Assembly: GCA_900538765.1 (NCBI GenBank)
Contig: UQAB01000003.1
Coordinates: 56,291-120,290 of the forward strand
Direction: 5' to 3'
DNA length: 64,000 nt
Source: an uncultured Azospirillum sp.
Lineage (GTDB): Bacteria > Pseudomonadota > Alphaproteobacteria > RF32 > CAG-239
Part shown: positions 22,776-31,498 of the stretch, piece after piece
Layout: the number at the start of each line of letters is the position of its first letter
Position numbering within the stretch: the first letter of the stretch is position 1
The notes under the pieces: model-generated
Seen by the model: the letters and a program-made list of their open reading frames with translations, nothing else
What the model was told of the DNA's origin: nothing
Database searches by the model: none
Program-made: the position numbers and the translations under genes

Positions 22776-24054
22776 TGTTATTTTGGGCGGCGGAATCGCT
22801 GGGATTTCCGCTGCCTATCATCTGAAACAAAAAGGTGAAGACAGTGTTGTTTATGAAAAAGACAGCGATTGGGGCGGTTTATGCGGTAACTTTATGATTG
22901 ATGGTTTCCGTTTTGACCGTTTTGTTCATTTATCATTTGCGCCGGATGAATATACACAAAAAATATTTTCCGGAAATATTGGAATGATTGAGCATATTCC
23001 TTATCCGACAAATTATTATCAAGGAATCTGGTTGAAACATCCTGCGCAAAATAACTTATATAATTTATCTGTTCAGGAAAAGGTTAAAATAATTTCTGAT
23101 TTTGTAAAGCGCCCGCATAAAGAAATTATAGAAATTAAAAATTATGAAGAATGGCTGCGTTGTCAGTATGGAAATTATTTTGCTGAACATTTTCCCTTTG
23201 CCTATACGCGTAAGTATTGGGGGGTTGAACCTAAAGAACTGGAAACCAAATGGGTGGGCTTTCGTATGACTTGTCCTGAATTAGAGGAAGTTCTGGCTGG
23301 AGCATTTGAATATCAGGATAAATGTTTTTATTATGCAAAAGTTATGAAATATCCCAAAAAAGGCGGTTTTAAAAGTATTTTAAGTTTGATGAAAGAAAAG
23401 ACAGAAATTTACCTCAATAGGCAAGTTGTAAAGATAGATCCCGAGAAAAAAACGGTAAGATTTTCCAATGGAGAAGAGGCTGTCTATAGTCGAATTTTTT
23501 CATCCTTGCCATTGCCGGTAATTATAAAAATGCTTCCTGATGTTCCAGATAATGTACGTCAGGCAGCAGAAAAATTACGATGGACCTGCGGTTATCAGGT
23601 GTCATTGGGGTTTAATAAACCAAATGTAGCACAAAACTTGTGGTTTTATATTTATGATGAAGATATTCCTCCTGCCCGTGTTTATTCGCCAAGTTTAAAG
23701 TCACCGGATAATGCACCGGAAGGATGTAGTTCTTTGCAAGCAGAGATATTTTATGCAAATGGTACAGAAATCCCTCCAGCGGAAAAGGTTTTGGAAGAAA
23801 CTGTTTCAAAATTAAAAAGCATGGGACTTTTCAATGACGAAGATATTGTCGTTAAAGATATTCGTTTTGAACCCTATGCCAATATCATCTTTGACCATAA
23901 TATTTATAGTTGCCGAAAAATTGTTTTGGATTACTTGGCTGAAAAAAATATCAAGTCAATCGGACATTTCGGCAAATGGGAATATTTTTGGACCTTTCAG
24001 GCTTTTGCTGATGGAAAACAGACTGCAGAGGAGATAAATAATGATGAAAAATAA
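22753..24054 (+). CDS. FAD-dependent amine-oxidoreductase-like protein
   Basis: The 433-residue product has an N-terminal dinucleotide-binding motif (VILGGGIAGISAAYHLKQKG), a second flavin motif (EKDSDWGGLCGNF), and a C-terminal FAD segment (IKSIGHFGKWEYFWTFQAFADG). This is the architecture of protoporphyrinogen-oxidase-like and UDP-galactopyranose-mutase-like flavoproteins. In this operon it probably modifies a nucleotide sugar or lipid-linked sugar, but the reaction is not known. It starts inside the end of rfbG (23-bp overlap) and ends overlapping the next gene, so all are co-translated. A genuine glf gene lies at 27386. Confidence 0.8.
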   Translation: MENILPDNVILGGGIAGISAAYHLKQKGEDSVVYEKDSDWGGLCGNFMIDGFRFDRFVHLSFAPDEYTQKIFSGNIGMIEHIPYPTNYYQGIWLKHPAQNNLYNLSVQEKVKIISDFVKRPHKEIIEIKNYEEWLRCQYGNYFAEHFPFAYTRKYWGVEPKELETKWVGFRMTCPELEEVLAGAFEYQDKCFYYAKVMKYPKKGGFKSILSLMKEKTEIYLNRQVVKIDPEKKTVRFSNGEEAVYSRIFSSLPLPVIIKMLPDVPDNVRQAAEKLRWTCGYQVSLGFNKPNVAQNLWFYIYDEDIPPARVYSPSLKSPDNAPEGCSSLQAEIFYANGTEIPPAEKVLEETVSKLKSMGLFNDEDIVVKDIRFEPYANIIFDHNIYSCRKIVLDYLAEKNIKSIGHFGKWEYFWTFQAFADGKQTAEEINNDEK

Positions 24055-24919
24055 AACAGTTTTTATAACCGGCGGAACCGGATTAATCGGAAAGGAAACA
24101 ATTCCGTTTCTAAAGAAAAGCGGTTTTGATATTTATGCTTTGACAATTAATGATGAGAAAAGCAACGATAATGTCAAATATGTAAAGGGAAACCTTTTTA
24201 ATAAAGAGGAAATAGATTTTTTGTTATCGGAAATTAAGCCGGAATATTTGTTGCACTATGCATGGTTAAGTACGGGACTTTTTAATGACAACAGTAATTT
24301 TGATTTTCTGACATCATCAATTGATTTGTTAAAGTCATTTGTAAAGCACGGAGGAAAAAGGGTTGTTATGGCCGGAACCTATGCCGAATATGGTTACCAT
24401 GATGAAACATTGTGTGAAACAATGTCGGCTGAACCTATTAATATTTACAGCCAATGCAAGGATTTTGTCCGTCAGATTGCAGAAGCATATTGTAAAAATA
24501 ATAATGTTTCTTTTGGATGGGGAAGGATTTTCTCAGCTTTTGGAAAGGAAAGCGACCCTCGAAGACTGACTTCCGACGTTATTAATCATTTAAAGGCCGG
24601 TGAGCCGGTTACAATTCGTAGTGGTAGCCTTATTCGTGATTATATCTATACAAAGGATATAGCCGCAGCATTTGTTGCTTTTTTAGAAAGCAATATTGAA
24701 GGGATTGTCAACATTTGCACAGGAAAAGAAATGTCAATCCGTGATTATGTGTTGAAAATAGCACAGGCAATGAAACGTGAAAATTTAGTCATTTTTCAGG
24801 AACAGCCAAGCCCTCAACAAAAAAGGGTTGTTGGCGACAGCACTCGCTTGAACAAGGAAGTTGGCTTTACCCCCAAATATACCATTGATGAAGCAATTAA
24901 GGAAATCTTGGAGCAGTGA
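24041..24919 (+). CDS. NAD-dependent nucleotide-sugar epimerase/reductase (extended SDR)
   Basis: The 292-residue product has the Rossmann motif ITGGTGLIGKETI and an intact catalytic YSQCK. Two SDR neighbours flank the flavoprotein gene (this one and 20807-21703), and they share length and local motifs (LLHYAW/LLHMAW, GGKR/GGRK), so they look like an old duplication. In a CDP-deoxysugar pathway such an enzyme could reduce the 4-keto group (as abequose or paratose synthase do), but substrate assignment is inference. AGGAG precedes the ATG, which lies inside the preceding gene. Confidence 0.85.
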   Translation: MMKNKTVFITGGTGLIGKETIPFLKKSGFDIYALTINDEKSNDNVKYVKGNLFNKEEIDFLLSEIKPEYLLHYAWLSTGLFNDNSNFDFLTSSIDLLKSFVKHGGKRVVMAGTYAEYGYHDETLCETMSAEPINIYSQCKDFVRQIAEAYCKNNNVSFGWGRIFSAFGKESDPRRLTSDVINHLKAGEPVTIRSGSLIRDYIYTKDIAAAFVAFLESNIEGIVNICTGKEMSIRDYVLKIAQAMKRENLVIFQEQPSPQQKRVVGDSTRLNKEVGFTPKYTIDEAIKEILEQ

Positions 24920-24920
24920 C

Positions 24921-26147
24921 ATGGTAGAACAAAAAAAGAATGAACAACCGCTTGTTTCAATACTTTTAAGTATTTACAATGTTGAAAAATATCTGGAAGA
25001 ATGTTTAGACAGCATTTTAAAACAAAGCTATAAAAATATAGAAATCGTTTGTGTTAATAATGGTTCTCCTGATAACAGTGCTGAAATATTGAAAAAATAT
25101 GCACAAAAAGATAAACGGATAAAGATCGTAACACTAAAAGAAAATAGAAAACTTTGTGGTGGACGCAATGCCGGTTTGGATAATGCTTCTGGAGAATTTA
25201 TCTGTTTTGTTGATCCTGATGATTGGATTGAAGAGGAGCATATTAAAAGCATGGTCGATGCAATCCAAAAAGAAGATCCTGATGGTAGAGCGTACAACTT
25301 AGTTGTTAATAGTAACGCTTTCAATTATATGAAGGATTTGAAAACAGAAGATATTAATATTTTATTTGATTATGATCGTCCGGAAGGTAATTATACAATT
25401 GAAGATTATAACTCGAATGTCAGAATAGAAACAGATATTCCGATGTGGGGGAGATTATACAGAAAATCATTTTTGGACAAATATAAAGTGCGTTTTTTAG
25501 AGGGATTTCAAACAGATAATGTTCCTTTTACCTTTAAACTATTGGCTCATTTAGATAATTATTGTATTATTTCCAAAAAGTCCTATCCTAACTCGGCTTA
25601 TTGGCGCAGAATGTTAAAGCCGGAAGGTGTTTTAACCGAAACGGTTTTATTTAAAAACTTAGAAATACCCAATACTTTAGAAGACTTGTATGATTATTTA
25701 AAACAAAATAATTTGCAAAAGAAATTCCGAGTTCCTTTTCATCTGTTCTTTACAGTGGCTTTTCCGGCTCATCGAGATCAACCGAGGTATTATGAAAAAT
25801 TCAAAGGCCTTATGAAGAAAATGGAAGATGATATAAAAAATAGTGAAGGGGTATATACACAAGATGACATAAATTTATGCAACCTTACATTATATTCAAA
25901 TGGTGTTTTTGATTTTTGTTCAAAATATTTTATGTCGCTGACTGATACGCATAGCAAAGTTTTTTATCGAATTATGCTGTTTGGTTTTATAACCTTGTTT
26001 AAAAAAACAGGATATAATAACAAAAAAATGCATTATTCATTTTTAGGACTGCCATTATGGAAAACCAAGGTGAATAACAAAGGAGATATTAAAGGTTATT
26101 TATTTAATTGTCTGCCAATCCTGAAAATAAGAAAGCAAATAAGTTAA
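24921..26147 (+). CDS. Family 2 glycosyltransferase
   Basis: The GT-A domain starts at once (PLVSILLSIYNVEKYLEECL). It includes VNNGSPDNS, the GGRNAGLDNASGEFICFVDPDDW region with its DPDD metal-binding motif, and a C-terminal extension to 408 residues. These enzymes transfer a sugar from a nucleotide donor to a growing glycan on the cytoplasmic face of the membrane. The start at 24921 is the first ATG after the SDR stop. It is the last gene of the tight rfb operon; a strong terminator follows. Donor and acceptor unknown. Confidence 0.9.
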   Translation: MVEQKKNEQPLVSILLSIYNVEKYLEECLDSILKQSYKNIEIVCVNNGSPDNSAEILKKYAQKDKRIKIVTLKENRKLCGGRNAGLDNASGEFICFVDPDDWIEEEHIKSMVDAIQKEDPDGRAYNLVVNSNAFNYMKDLKTEDINILFDYDRPEGNYTIEDYNSNVRIETDIPMWGRLYRKSFLDKYKVRFLEGFQTDNVPFTFKLLAHLDNYCIISKKSYPNSAYWRRMLKPEGVLTETVLFKNLEIPNTLEDLYDYLKQNNLQKKFRVPFHLFFTVAFPAHRDQPRYYEKFKGLMKKMEDDIKNSEGVYTQDDINLCNLTLYSNGVFDFCSKYFMSLTDTHSKVFYRIMLFGFITLFKKTGYNNKKMHYSFLGLPLWKTKVNNKGDIKGYLFNCLPILKIRKQIS

Positions 26148-26164
26148 ATTACCTATCCCCTATA

Positions 26165-26239
26165 AAAACTGCCATATTACGGTTGATTAATTTTCTGAAT
26201 AAGTTAGGATAAAGCAATCGTTTATATGGCAGTTTTTTT
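26165..26239 (+). terminator. Terminator between the two glycosyltransferase genes
   Basis: AAAACTGCCATAT and ATATGGCAGTTTT are exact complements spaced by about 47 nt, followed by TTTTTTT. The long AT-rich loop can fold further. It should end the rfb operon or attenuate reading into the next gene, whose ATG is only 12 bp further. Confidence 0.7.
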
Positions 26240-26250
26240 GTGAGGAAAAT

Positions 26251-27357
26251 ATGAAACAGCCGGAAATCTCCGTCATTGTCCCCGTTTATAATACCGGACA
26301 ATATTTGGCTCGTTGTCTGGACAGTCTGGTTGCTGAAAGCGAACCAAAGACGGAAATCATTTGCGTTGATAATGGATCAACGGACGAAAGCGCTAAAATC
26401 CTGGCCGCTTATGCCGCTCGTTACCCAAATATTAAAGTCGTATCCCTGCCTGAAAATCTTGGTGCCGGAGCAGCGCGCAACCGCGGCTTGGAGAATGCAT
26501 CGGGAAAATATATCCGTTTTTGCGACAGTGATGACTGGTATCTTCCCGGCAGCAACCGAATTTTGTATGAAGCGTTGAAAAAACAAAAAGTTGATGTCGT
26601 CTGCGCGCATAATGCTTTTGCTTATGAAGATGAAAGCGATAAGGAAACGAACGAAAGCCGCATAGACCGGGAATATTACAATCCGGCGCGAAAAGGGCGC
26701 TTTCTTCTGGATGAGAACATTAATGTCAATGTTATGCTGTGGAATAAAATATTCAAAAAATCTCTTATTGATAAGTATGCGATTCGTTTTCCGGAACATT
26801 ATCGCCATGACGATGATGTCTTTTGGTTTTACTATCACAGCGTTGCCAATGACATCTTTTTTCTGGAAGATGAAGTATATGCCTATTATATTCGCCGAAA
26901 TTCCATTATGCACGAGATGATAAACGAAAAAAAACATCTCGCCAGAAATCCGGCATCGGCAAAAAGTTTTACTGATGTAACTTATGTAGTGCTGGATTTT
27001 CTGCAAAAACACAATCTTTTGAAAGACAATCTTGACCGTTTTTATGGCTTTGCTTCCCGGCAGTTTGCTTTGTATATGCTGCACGGTGACAATCTGGCGG
27101 AAGAGATAAAAAAGTTTAACCGCAAGATGAAAAGTGTCGGTATCAAAAAATATATTGTTTGTGATGATGATATAAAAGGCTTATATCGCATTAACGGCAA
27201 TTCATCGGTTATGGTATGCCGAATAAAAGCATGGCTTTACCGACTGGCTTACTATTTCAGTTTTGGGAGTGCCGGAAAAAAATTTCACCAAAAAGCAAAA
27301 GAATACCTCCGAGCCGCTAAAATGCTGAGAAACAGCTCTCAACTTAAAGATTTATAA
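26251..27357 (+). CDS. Family 2 glycosyltransferase
   Basis: The 368-residue product starts with the GT-A fold (ISVIVPVYNTGQYLARCL), has VDNGSTDES, GAGAARNRGLENASGKYIRF and the metal site CDSDDW, followed by a helical C-terminal part with basic residues. It is a relative of the gene just upstream but differs enough to act on another acceptor. GTGAGGAAA precedes the ATG. A perfect terminator follows the stop. Confidence 0.9.
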   Translation: MKQPEISVIVPVYNTGQYLARCLDSLVAESEPKTEIICVDNGSTDESAKILAAYAARYPNIKVVSLPENLGAGAARNRGLENASGKYIRFCDSDDWYLPGSNRILYEALKKQKVDVVCAHNAFAYEDESDKETNESRIDREYYNPARKGRFLLDENINVNVMLWNKIFKKSLIDKYAIRFPEHYRHDDDVFWFYYHSVANDIFFLEDEVYAYYIRRNSIMHEMINEKKHLARNPASAKSFTDVTYVVLDFLQKHNLLKDNLDRFYGFASRQFALYMLHGDNLAEEIKKFNRKMKSVGIKKYIVCDDDIKGLYRINGNSSVMVCRIKAWLYRLAYYFSFGSAGKKFHQKAKEYLRAAKMLRNSSQLKDL

Positions 27358-27388
27358 AAAAATACGGGAATTTTCCCGTATTTTTTTA
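27356..27388. terminator. Bidirectional terminator
   Basis: ATACGGGAA and TTCCCGTAT form a near-perfect palindrome flanked by A-runs and T-runs, so it can end both the plus-strand glycosyltransferase transcript and the minus-strand glf transcript. Confidence 0.85.
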
Positions 27389-28507
27389 GTAATTCCGAAT
27401 TGTTTCAAACAATTCAAGCGCTCTGGCCGCCGCCTTGTCCATGTCATAATATTTATAATCACCGAGCCGTCCGAGAAAATAAACGTTTTTCAGCTTTTCC
27501 GCTTCTTGAAGATAACGATTATAAAGCTGTTGATTTTCATCTTTGGGAACCGGATAATAACGTTCATTCCTGCCCCGTTCAAAATCTTCGGAATATTCCT
27601 TGGCGATAACTGTTTTGGCAGATTTTTCGTTCAAATAATATTTATATTCGTGAATACGGGTGAAATCATAATTGCACGGATAGTTAACAACTGCTCCGGC
27701 CTGATAATACTCCCGGTCATATTCTTCAAATTTGAAAGAAACGCTGCGATAGGGAAGTTCTCCGAATTTATAATCAAAAAACGCATCAATCGGCCCGGTG
27801 AAAAACAGACGGTCGTAACTGATTTCGTTTTTGATATCGTCGAAAGACGTGCTTAATTGCAGCTTTATCTTCGGATTGTTGATGATTTTTTGAACCATGG
27901 CTGTATAGCCGCCACGGGGAATTCCCTGATATTTGTCCTGAAAATAACGGTCGTCGCAACCGATAAATACCGGAACTCTCGCCGTAACCGCGCCGTCAAC
28001 GTCAGAAGGTTTCATTCCCCATTGTTTGGTTGTATAATGCAGAAAAACTTTTTCATAAACATAGTTGGCCAAAAATTTCAAATCGTTGTCATCCTGCTTT
28101 TGAAACTCCAAAATCGGTACTTTTTTGTTGTATTCAAACTTCTTAAGCAGTTTTTCTTCCAAGCGCTGCGCCATACTTTGCGGAAAAACGTCATAGAGCG
28201 TTTTAATATTAAACGGAATATGTGTTTCAATCCCGTCAATAACGGCGATAACACGGTGCATATAGGTATTGAAATCTGTAAAGCGACAGAGATAACGCCA
28301 CACGTTTTCCAGATTCGTATGAAAAATATGCGACCCGTATTTGTGAACGGTAATCCCGTTTTGGTCTTTATAGTCGTATATGTTACCGCCGATATGGTCT
28401 TTAGCGTCAATAATCAAAACGTCCTCGTTGAGTTCTGAGGCGATTCTCTCGGCAATAACCGACCCGGATAAGCCGCAGCCGACAACCAGATTTTTAACGT
28501 GTTTCAT
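27386..28507 (-). CDS. glf: UDP-galactopyranose mutase
   Basis: Glf is a flavoenzyme that interconverts UDP-galactopyranose and UDP-galactofuranose, the donor for galactofuranose in surface glycans. The 373-residue product has the FAD motif NLVVGCGLSGSVIAERIA, DHIGGNIYDY, and the family segments YGSHIFHT, PFNIKTLYDVFP and FFTGPIDAFFDYKFG. Length is normal. It lies 11 bp downstream of ugd and is co-transcribed with it, pointing to a polysaccharide that contains galactofuranose and glucuronic-acid-type sugars. Confidence 0.96.
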   Translation of the reverse strand: MKHVKNLVVGCGLSGSVIAERIASELNEDVLIIDAKDHIGGNIYDYKDQNGITVHKYGSHIFHTNLENVWRYLCRFTDFNTYMHRVIAVIDGIETHIPFNIKTLYDVFPQSMAQRLEEKLLKKFEYNKKVPILEFQKQDDNDLKFLANYVYEKVFLHYTTKQWGMKPSDVDGAVTARVPVFIGCDDRYFQDKYQGIPRGGYTAMVQKIINNPKIKLQLSTSFDDIKNEISYDRLFFTGPIDAFFDYKFGELPYRSVSFKFEEYDREYYQAGAVVNYPCNYDFTRIHEYKYYLNEKSAKTVIAKEYSEDFERGRNERYYPVPKDENQQLYNRYLQEAEKLKNVYFLGRLGDYKYYDMDKAAARALELFETIRNY

Positions 28508-28518
28508 GACGCATCCCC

Positions 28519-29817
28519 TTATCTTCCGATACTGTAATAGTCAAAGCCTGCTGTCCGGGCATCTTCCGGCTGCAAAATATTGCGCAGGTCAACAATAACC
28601 GGCGTTCTCATCGCCAGTTTGAGTTTTCCGAAATCAATATGGCGGAATTCGTCCCATTCGGTCAAAATGGCCAGAACGTCAGCGCCTTTGGCTGCCTGAT
28701 ACATATTTTCAGCATAATTTATTTTATCGCCAAGAACCTTTTGGGCGTTTTCCATGGCTTTAGGGTCATAAGCGGTAATTTTTGCATCCAGATTGATAAG
28801 ATTCGTAATAATCGCCATGGCCGGAGAAACGCGGCAGTCATCAGTCCCGCCTTTGAATGCCAGGCCGAGAACCGCAATCTTAGCGTCAGGAATGCTTTTG
28901 ACCGGCGCCAAAATTCTGTCGGCCATTTCTTTCTGGCGCTCGTCATTGCCTTTAATTGCAGCTTCAATCAAACTCATGGTAACATTGTTTTGCCGCCCCA
29001 TATAGGCCATAGCATTGGTGTCTTTTGGAAAACAACTGCCGCCATATCCCGGCCCCGGATTCAAAAACTTATTGCCAATACGGCTGTCCAGCCCCATACC
29101 TTTGGCAACTTCATAAATATCAGCGCCGGCTTTCTCACAGAAGTTGGCCATTTCATTGATATAATGAATTTTAAGCGCCAAAAAGGCATTGGATGCATAT
29201 TTAATCGTTTCCGAAGAGCGGCGTTTGACACACAAAATCTGCGCTTTGTCAGCAAAAGGTTCATACAGCTTTCTGACAATATTGCAGGCCTTCGCTGTAT
29301 TTGCGCCGATAACGATTCTGTCCGGATTGAAAAAATCATGAATGGCAAAACCTTCGCGCAGGAATTCCGGCAGGGACACAACGTCAAAATCCGCCAGAGG
29401 ATTCTTTTTGCGAATTAACGTTTCGACATCATCGCCGGTTCCGACCGGGACGGTCGATTTTGTGGCAATAACCGTATAACCTTGCAGATATTCGGCCAGC
29501 TCCGTCGCTGCGGCATGAATATATTTCATGTCGGCTTCTTTGGTAATCGGATGCGGTGGGGTGCCGACGGCAATCATAACCAAATCGGCATTTTCAACGC
29601 CTTCTTTCATCGAGGTTGTAAATTTGATGCGTCCGGCAGCAACGTTTTTCTTAAAAAGCTCTTCCAAACCGTCTTCATAAATTGTCAGTTTACCATTGTT
29701 TAAGGCGTCAATTTTGCTTTGCTCCCGGTCAATGCAGATGATGTCATTGCCCAGCTCAGCCAGACCAACGCCGGTAGGCAAGCCGACATAACCCGTTCCG
29801 ATAATTCCGATTTTCAT
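28519..29817 (-). CDS. ugd: UDP-glucose 6-dehydrogenase
   Basis: Ugd oxidises UDP-glucose to UDP-glucuronate with two NAD. The 432-residue product has the N-terminal Rossmann motif IGTGYVGLPTGVGLAELG, a substrate-binding region with KSTVPVGTGD and ALKIHYINE, the catalytic cysteine in GPGYGGSCFPKDT, and a C-terminal UDP-binding domain (LGLAFKGGTDDCRVSPA). It belongs to the glf operon and supplies precursors for the polysaccharide cluster. Confidence 0.96.
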   Translation of the reverse strand: MKIGIIGTGYVGLPTGVGLAELGNDIICIDREQSKIDALNNGKLTIYEDGLEELFKKNVAAGRIKFTTSMKEGVENADLVMIAVGTPPHPITKEADMKYIHAAATELAEYLQGYTVIATKSTVPVGTGDDVETLIRKKNPLADFDVVSLPEFLREGFAIHDFFNPDRIVIGANTAKACNIVRKLYEPFADKAQILCVKRRSSETIKYASNAFLALKIHYINEMANFCEKAGADIYEVAKGMGLDSRIGNKFLNPGPGYGGSCFPKDTNAMAYMGRQNNVTMSLIEAAIKGNDERQKEMADRILAPVKSIPDAKIAVLGLAFKGGTDDCRVSPAMAIITNLINLDAKITAYDPKAMENAQKVLGDKINYAENMYQAAKGADVLAILTEWDEFRHIDFGKLKLAMRTPVIVDLRNILQPEDARTAGFDYYSIGR

Positions 29818-29845
29818 ATCTTGCTCCGTTATCTTTATAGAATCA

Positions 29846-29869
29846 CCGCCTGAAAAAACAGGCGGTGTC
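29846..29869. terminator. Strong hairpin between the hydrogenase and ugd
   Basis: CACCGCCTG and CAGGCGGTG pair perfectly around AAAAAA. No clear T-run follows on either strand, so it may be a transcript-end stabiliser or a weak terminator for the hydrogenase gene. Confidence 0.45.
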
Positions 29870-29876
29870 GGTAAAA

Positions 29877-31343
29877 TTACTTCTGATTTTCCAGTCTTTC
29901 GCGCAAATCGCAGCCGGTTTTGACATACTTGTCAACAGCGACAGCCGCTTTTCTCGGCATGGCCAGACAACCTGGACCGGCCACACAGCCGCCCTCGCAG
30001 CACATGACTTCAATCATGTTGTTGTCACAGCCTTTCAGGGCATAGCGTTTCAGTGCCTTCAAGCCCTCTTTGGTCAGGCCGTCAACTGTTTCGGCGCGCA
30101 TTTCCATTTTGCCGTCAACCAAAGATTTGACAGCGCCGGCAACTCCGCCGGTAACCGGAAATTGGCGTCCCTGATAACAGGAAATCTCAGCAAAATCCAT
30201 CGCTTCGCATTCTTCGACTTTAATCTTGTCAGCGTCAAACATGGCACCGGCTTCTTCAAAAGTAATGACATAATCGACATAAGGATCCGATTCTGCTTCA
30301 ACGCGTTTTGCATAGCAGGGGCCGACAAAAACCGTCAGATAGTCAGGATGTTCTTCTTTGATTTTTTCTGCGGTATAATACATCGGCGTGTGTGTTTCCG
30401 AAACGTAAGGCGCAATTTCGGGAATACTTGTTTTTGCGGCGCGGAAATAAGCCGGGCAACAGGACGTTGTCATAAATTTCTCGCCCTTTTCCATGCGCTC
30501 AATAAATTCGGCGGCTTCCTTGGCCGTTGTAATGTCAGCACCAACGGCAACTTCGTATACCTCGGTAAAGCCAAGCTTTTTCAAAGCGCCGACCAGATTG
30601 TTGATTGTCCCGCCGAACTGTCCCAGAACAGCCGGAGCCAGCATGGCGACAACTTTTTTGTCGCTGTCTTTCAGAAGTTTCAAAACGTCAATCAGCTGAT
30701 ATGGCTCAACAATGGCGCCAAACGGGCAGGAGCGCAGACACTTGCCGCAGGAAATGCATTTTTCGTTGTCAATATGTTCTTTGCCGTCGGCATCTTTGGT
30801 AATGGCTCCGACCGGGCAGGAATCTTCGCAGGGAACCGGAACTTTGATAATGGCATTATACGGACAGCTGTTCAGGCAGATGCCGCAGTTAATGCACATA
30901 TCCGGATTAATTTGCGCCCGGTTGGCTTCCGTAAAGGAAATGGCACCTTTGGGGCAGTTTACCTGGCAGGGACGGGCAATGCAGCCGCGGCAGAAGTTTG
31001 TAACGACATGCTGCTGTTTCATGCAGGCGGCGCAGGCGCTGGTGATAACCGACAGTTTGCTAGGGAGAAGTTTTTCTCTGGCCAAAGCTTCTTTGCCGTA
31101 TTCTTTCAGAGATTTGGCGGAATCTTTTTCGTCATCGGGAGAAAAGCCCATAACCGCCAGAGCAATCTGTTTGACAATGCTTCTGTCGATATCCAGGCTG
31201 GCGTGGTATGGAACAGAACCGTCCGGCATAATTTCTGCCGGGATATTGTCGGCATTTTCAAAACGGTCGTTGATAAAACTTTCGGCAACTTTAACAATAA
31301 TTCTGTTTCTGAGCGGGGCCACGTTGTTTTTCTGTGGTAACAT
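29877..31343 (-). CDS. Monomeric [FeFe]-hydrogenase, group-B-like
   Basis: This 488-residue cytoplasmic protein has two ferredoxin-type CxxCxxCxxxC sets (CINCGICLNSC and CISCGKCLRSC) plus further cysteines (CAACMKQQ, FCRGC). They lead into the hydrogenase domain with all three active-site motifs: TSCCPAYF (L1), VGPCYAKRVE (L2) and EVMCCEGGCVAGPG (L3). The L2 and L3 forms fit the group B enzymes of anaerobes rather than the MPCxxK form of group A. It would reduce protons or oxidise H2 with ferredoxin as partner. The H-cluster maturases HydE, HydF and HydG are not in the window. It indicates anaerobic fermentative life. Confidence 0.88.
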   Translation of the reverse strand: MLPQKNNVAPLRNRIIVKVAESFINDRFENADNIPAEIMPDGSVPYHASLDIDRSIVKQIALAVMGFSPDDEKDSAKSLKEYGKEALAREKLLPSKLSVITSACAACMKQQHVVTNFCRGCIARPCQVNCPKGAISFTEANRAQINPDMCINCGICLNSCPYNAIIKVPVPCEDSCPVGAITKDADGKEHIDNEKCISCGKCLRSCPFGAIVEPYQLIDVLKLLKDSDKKVVAMLAPAVLGQFGGTINNLVGALKKLGFTEVYEVAVGADITTAKEAAEFIERMEKGEKFMTTSCCPAYFRAAKTSIPEIAPYVSETHTPMYYTAEKIKEEHPDYLTVFVGPCYAKRVEAESDPYVDYVITFEEAGAMFDADKIKVEECEAMDFAEISCYQGRQFPVTGGVAGAVKSLVDGKMEMRAETVDGLTKEGLKALKRYALKGCDNNMIEVMCCEGGCVAGPGCLAMPRKAAVAVDKYVKTGCDLRERLENQK

Positions 31344-31498
31344 ATTATTTCTTCCTTATTCGGGGTGGTTAAAATATGCGCTGATTATATCCCGGAAAGT
31401 CAAAAAATCAACCAAATTTTCCGGGCTCTGCATTGTTTTCTTGTCTTTGCAGCGGAGCTGTGGCAGACTGGGAAAAACAAACAGGGAGAATAAGGAAA

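Noticed and set aside
29865..31340. Long plus-strand open frame of 491 codons
   Set aside because: It is an exact antisense shadow of the hydrogenase gene, whose cysteine motifs leave no doubt about the coding strand.
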